DNA of 5,144 bases, taken from positions 1 to 5,144 of the forward strand of contig JAUYGP010000382.1 of assembly GCA_030690515.1 (NCBI GenBank). Direction: 5' to 3'. Source of the stretch: Giesbergeria sp. Lineage in GTDB: Bacteria > Pseudomonadota > Gammaproteobacteria > Burkholderiales > Burkholderiaceae_C. Shown in pieces: positions 4,485-5,144 of the stretch (its first letter is position 1; each line of letters begins with the position of its first letter). The notes beneath the pieces are model-generated. The model was given only the letters and a program-made list of their open reading frames with translations, did no database searches and had not been told where the DNA came from. Made by a program: the position numbers and the translations under genes.

Positions 4485-5144
4485 ATGAATCCACTATCCC
4501 ACGGACACCGCACCGCACTGTCGGTCAACGTCAACAAGGTTGCGCTGGTGCGCAACACGCGCCATCTGGGTATCCCCAGCGTGCTGCGCGCGGCCCGGCT
4601 GTGCCTGCAGGCCGGTGCCAATGGCATCACGGTGCACCCGCGCCCCGACGAACGCCATATCCGTGCCAGCGATGTGCATGAACTGGCCCAGCTCATGAAA
4701 GACTGGCCCGATCGGGAATACAACATCGAAGGCAATCCCTCGCAGAACCTGATGGACTTCATCCGCCAAGTCCGCCCCCACCAGGCCACCTTTGTGCCCG
4801 ACAGTGAAGACCAGTTCACCAGCGACCATGGCTGGAGCTTTCCGCAGGATGCCGCCCGCCTGGCGCCGCTGATTGCCGAATGCCGGGCGCTGGGCGTGCG
4901 CGTGAGCCTCTTCATGGACCCGGTACCCGCACAGATGGCGCAGGCCCGGGCGGTGGGTGCGGACCGGGTGGAGCTGTACACCGAACCCTATGCCGCAGCC
5001 TGGGGCACCGACCGGCAGGCCCAGGAACTCGAACGCTACCGCGCCGCCGCCCAGGCAGCCCTGGATGTGGGCCTGGGCGTGAATGCGGGGCATGACCTCA
5101 ATCGCGACAACCTAGGCGCTTTTGTGCGCGGCGTACCGGGGGTG
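4485..5144 (+). CDS. pdxJ: Pyridoxine 5'-phosphate synthase PdxJ, 3' end outside window
   Basis: Cytoplasmic enzyme of DXP-dependent vitamin B6 synthesis that condenses 1-deoxy-D-xylulose 5-phosphate with 3-amino-2-oxopropyl phosphate (1-amino-acetone 3-phosphate) to pyridoxine 5'-phosphate. The frame is open for 220 codons to the right edge, roughly 85-90% of a TIM-barrel protein of about 240-260 residues. By alignment to E. coli from memory, catalytic His45 corresponds to His51 (GITVHPRPDERHI), Glu72 to Glu82 (NIEGNP) and His193 to His203 (VNAGHDL). Arg26 corresponds to Arg20. The N-terminal motif here is NVNKVALVRNTR, where the E. coli type has NIDHIATLRNAR; this is the variant form I associate with Bacteroidetes and Comamonadaceae-like bacteria. 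ATG 4485 is the only start after the in-frame TAA at 4476-4478, and the Shine-Dalgarno is weak. It closes the recO-pdxJ part of the cluster; acpS often follows in relatives but is not in view. Confidence 0.95.
   Translation, partial: MNPLSHGHRTALSVNVNKVALVRNTRHLGIPSVLRAARLCLQAGANGITVHPRPDERHIRASDVHELAQLMKDWPDREYNIEGNPSQNLMDFIRQVRPHQATFVPDSEDQFTSDHGWSFPQDAARLAPLIAECRALGVRVSLFMDPVPAQMAQARAVGADRVELYTEPYAAAWGTDRQAQELERYRAAAQAALDVGLGVNAGHDLNRDNLGAFVRGVPGV

Noticed and set aside
1..5144. CRISPR array, tRNA or rRNA gene, transposase, phage, toxin-antitoxin, retron or defence genes
   Set aside because: No direct-repeat array with spacers, no RNA gene signature and no such protein motif was seen; except for the era-recO spacer the window is filled with conserved housekeeping genes.

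Overview
This window is a stretch of conserved housekeeping operon with six protein genes and one conserved gene of unknown function, all on the + strand: lepA (3' end), lepB, a DUF4845-type gene, rnc, era, recO and pdxJ (5' part). The order is the classical lepA-lepB-rnc-era-recO-pdxJ cluster of gamma- and betaproteobacteria. The extra small gene between lepB and rnc is typical of Pseudomonas and beta lineages rather than E. coli. GC-rich coding sequence, the NVNK-type PdxJ, and two intergenic repeat elements that I recall from Comamonadaceae genomes together suggest a member of Burkholderiales, family Comamonadaceae (Acidovorax/Rhodoferax/Polaromonas-like). The family call is an inference from memory of sequence patterns, not from a search.

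Layout: 1-380 encodes the C-terminal domain of elongation factor 4 (LepA). lepB (380-1354) overlaps its stop by one base (TGATG). After 41 bases, including a clear Shine-Dalgarno, comes a small membrane-anchored DUF4845 protein (1396-1761). rnc starts with GTG directly on the base after that stop, and era overlaps rnc by ATGA. The first five genes are therefore packed for co-transcription and translational coupling. The pattern breaks after era: 194 non-coding bases (3462-3655) hold two different hairpin-rich repeat elements head to tail. recO (3656-4417) follows with no visible Shine-Dalgarno. A perfect 8-bp hairpin begins right after the recO stop, and pdxJ (from 4485) runs off the right edge.

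Functionally the cluster mixes translation and ribosome work (LepA, Era, RNase III), protein export (LepB), recombinational repair (RecO) and vitamin B6 synthesis (PdxJ). The linkage is conserved across proteobacteria, but the products do not form one pathway.

I looked for a novel system (defence, mobile element, CRISPR, toxin-antitoxin, retron, phage genes) and found none. The points most worth a second look are the tandem repeats that split era from recO, a strong hairpin just inside the rnc start, the post-recO hairpin, the non-E. coli-type N-terminal motif of PdxJ, the pilin-like N-terminus of the DUF4845 protein, and the acidic N-terminal extension of Era.
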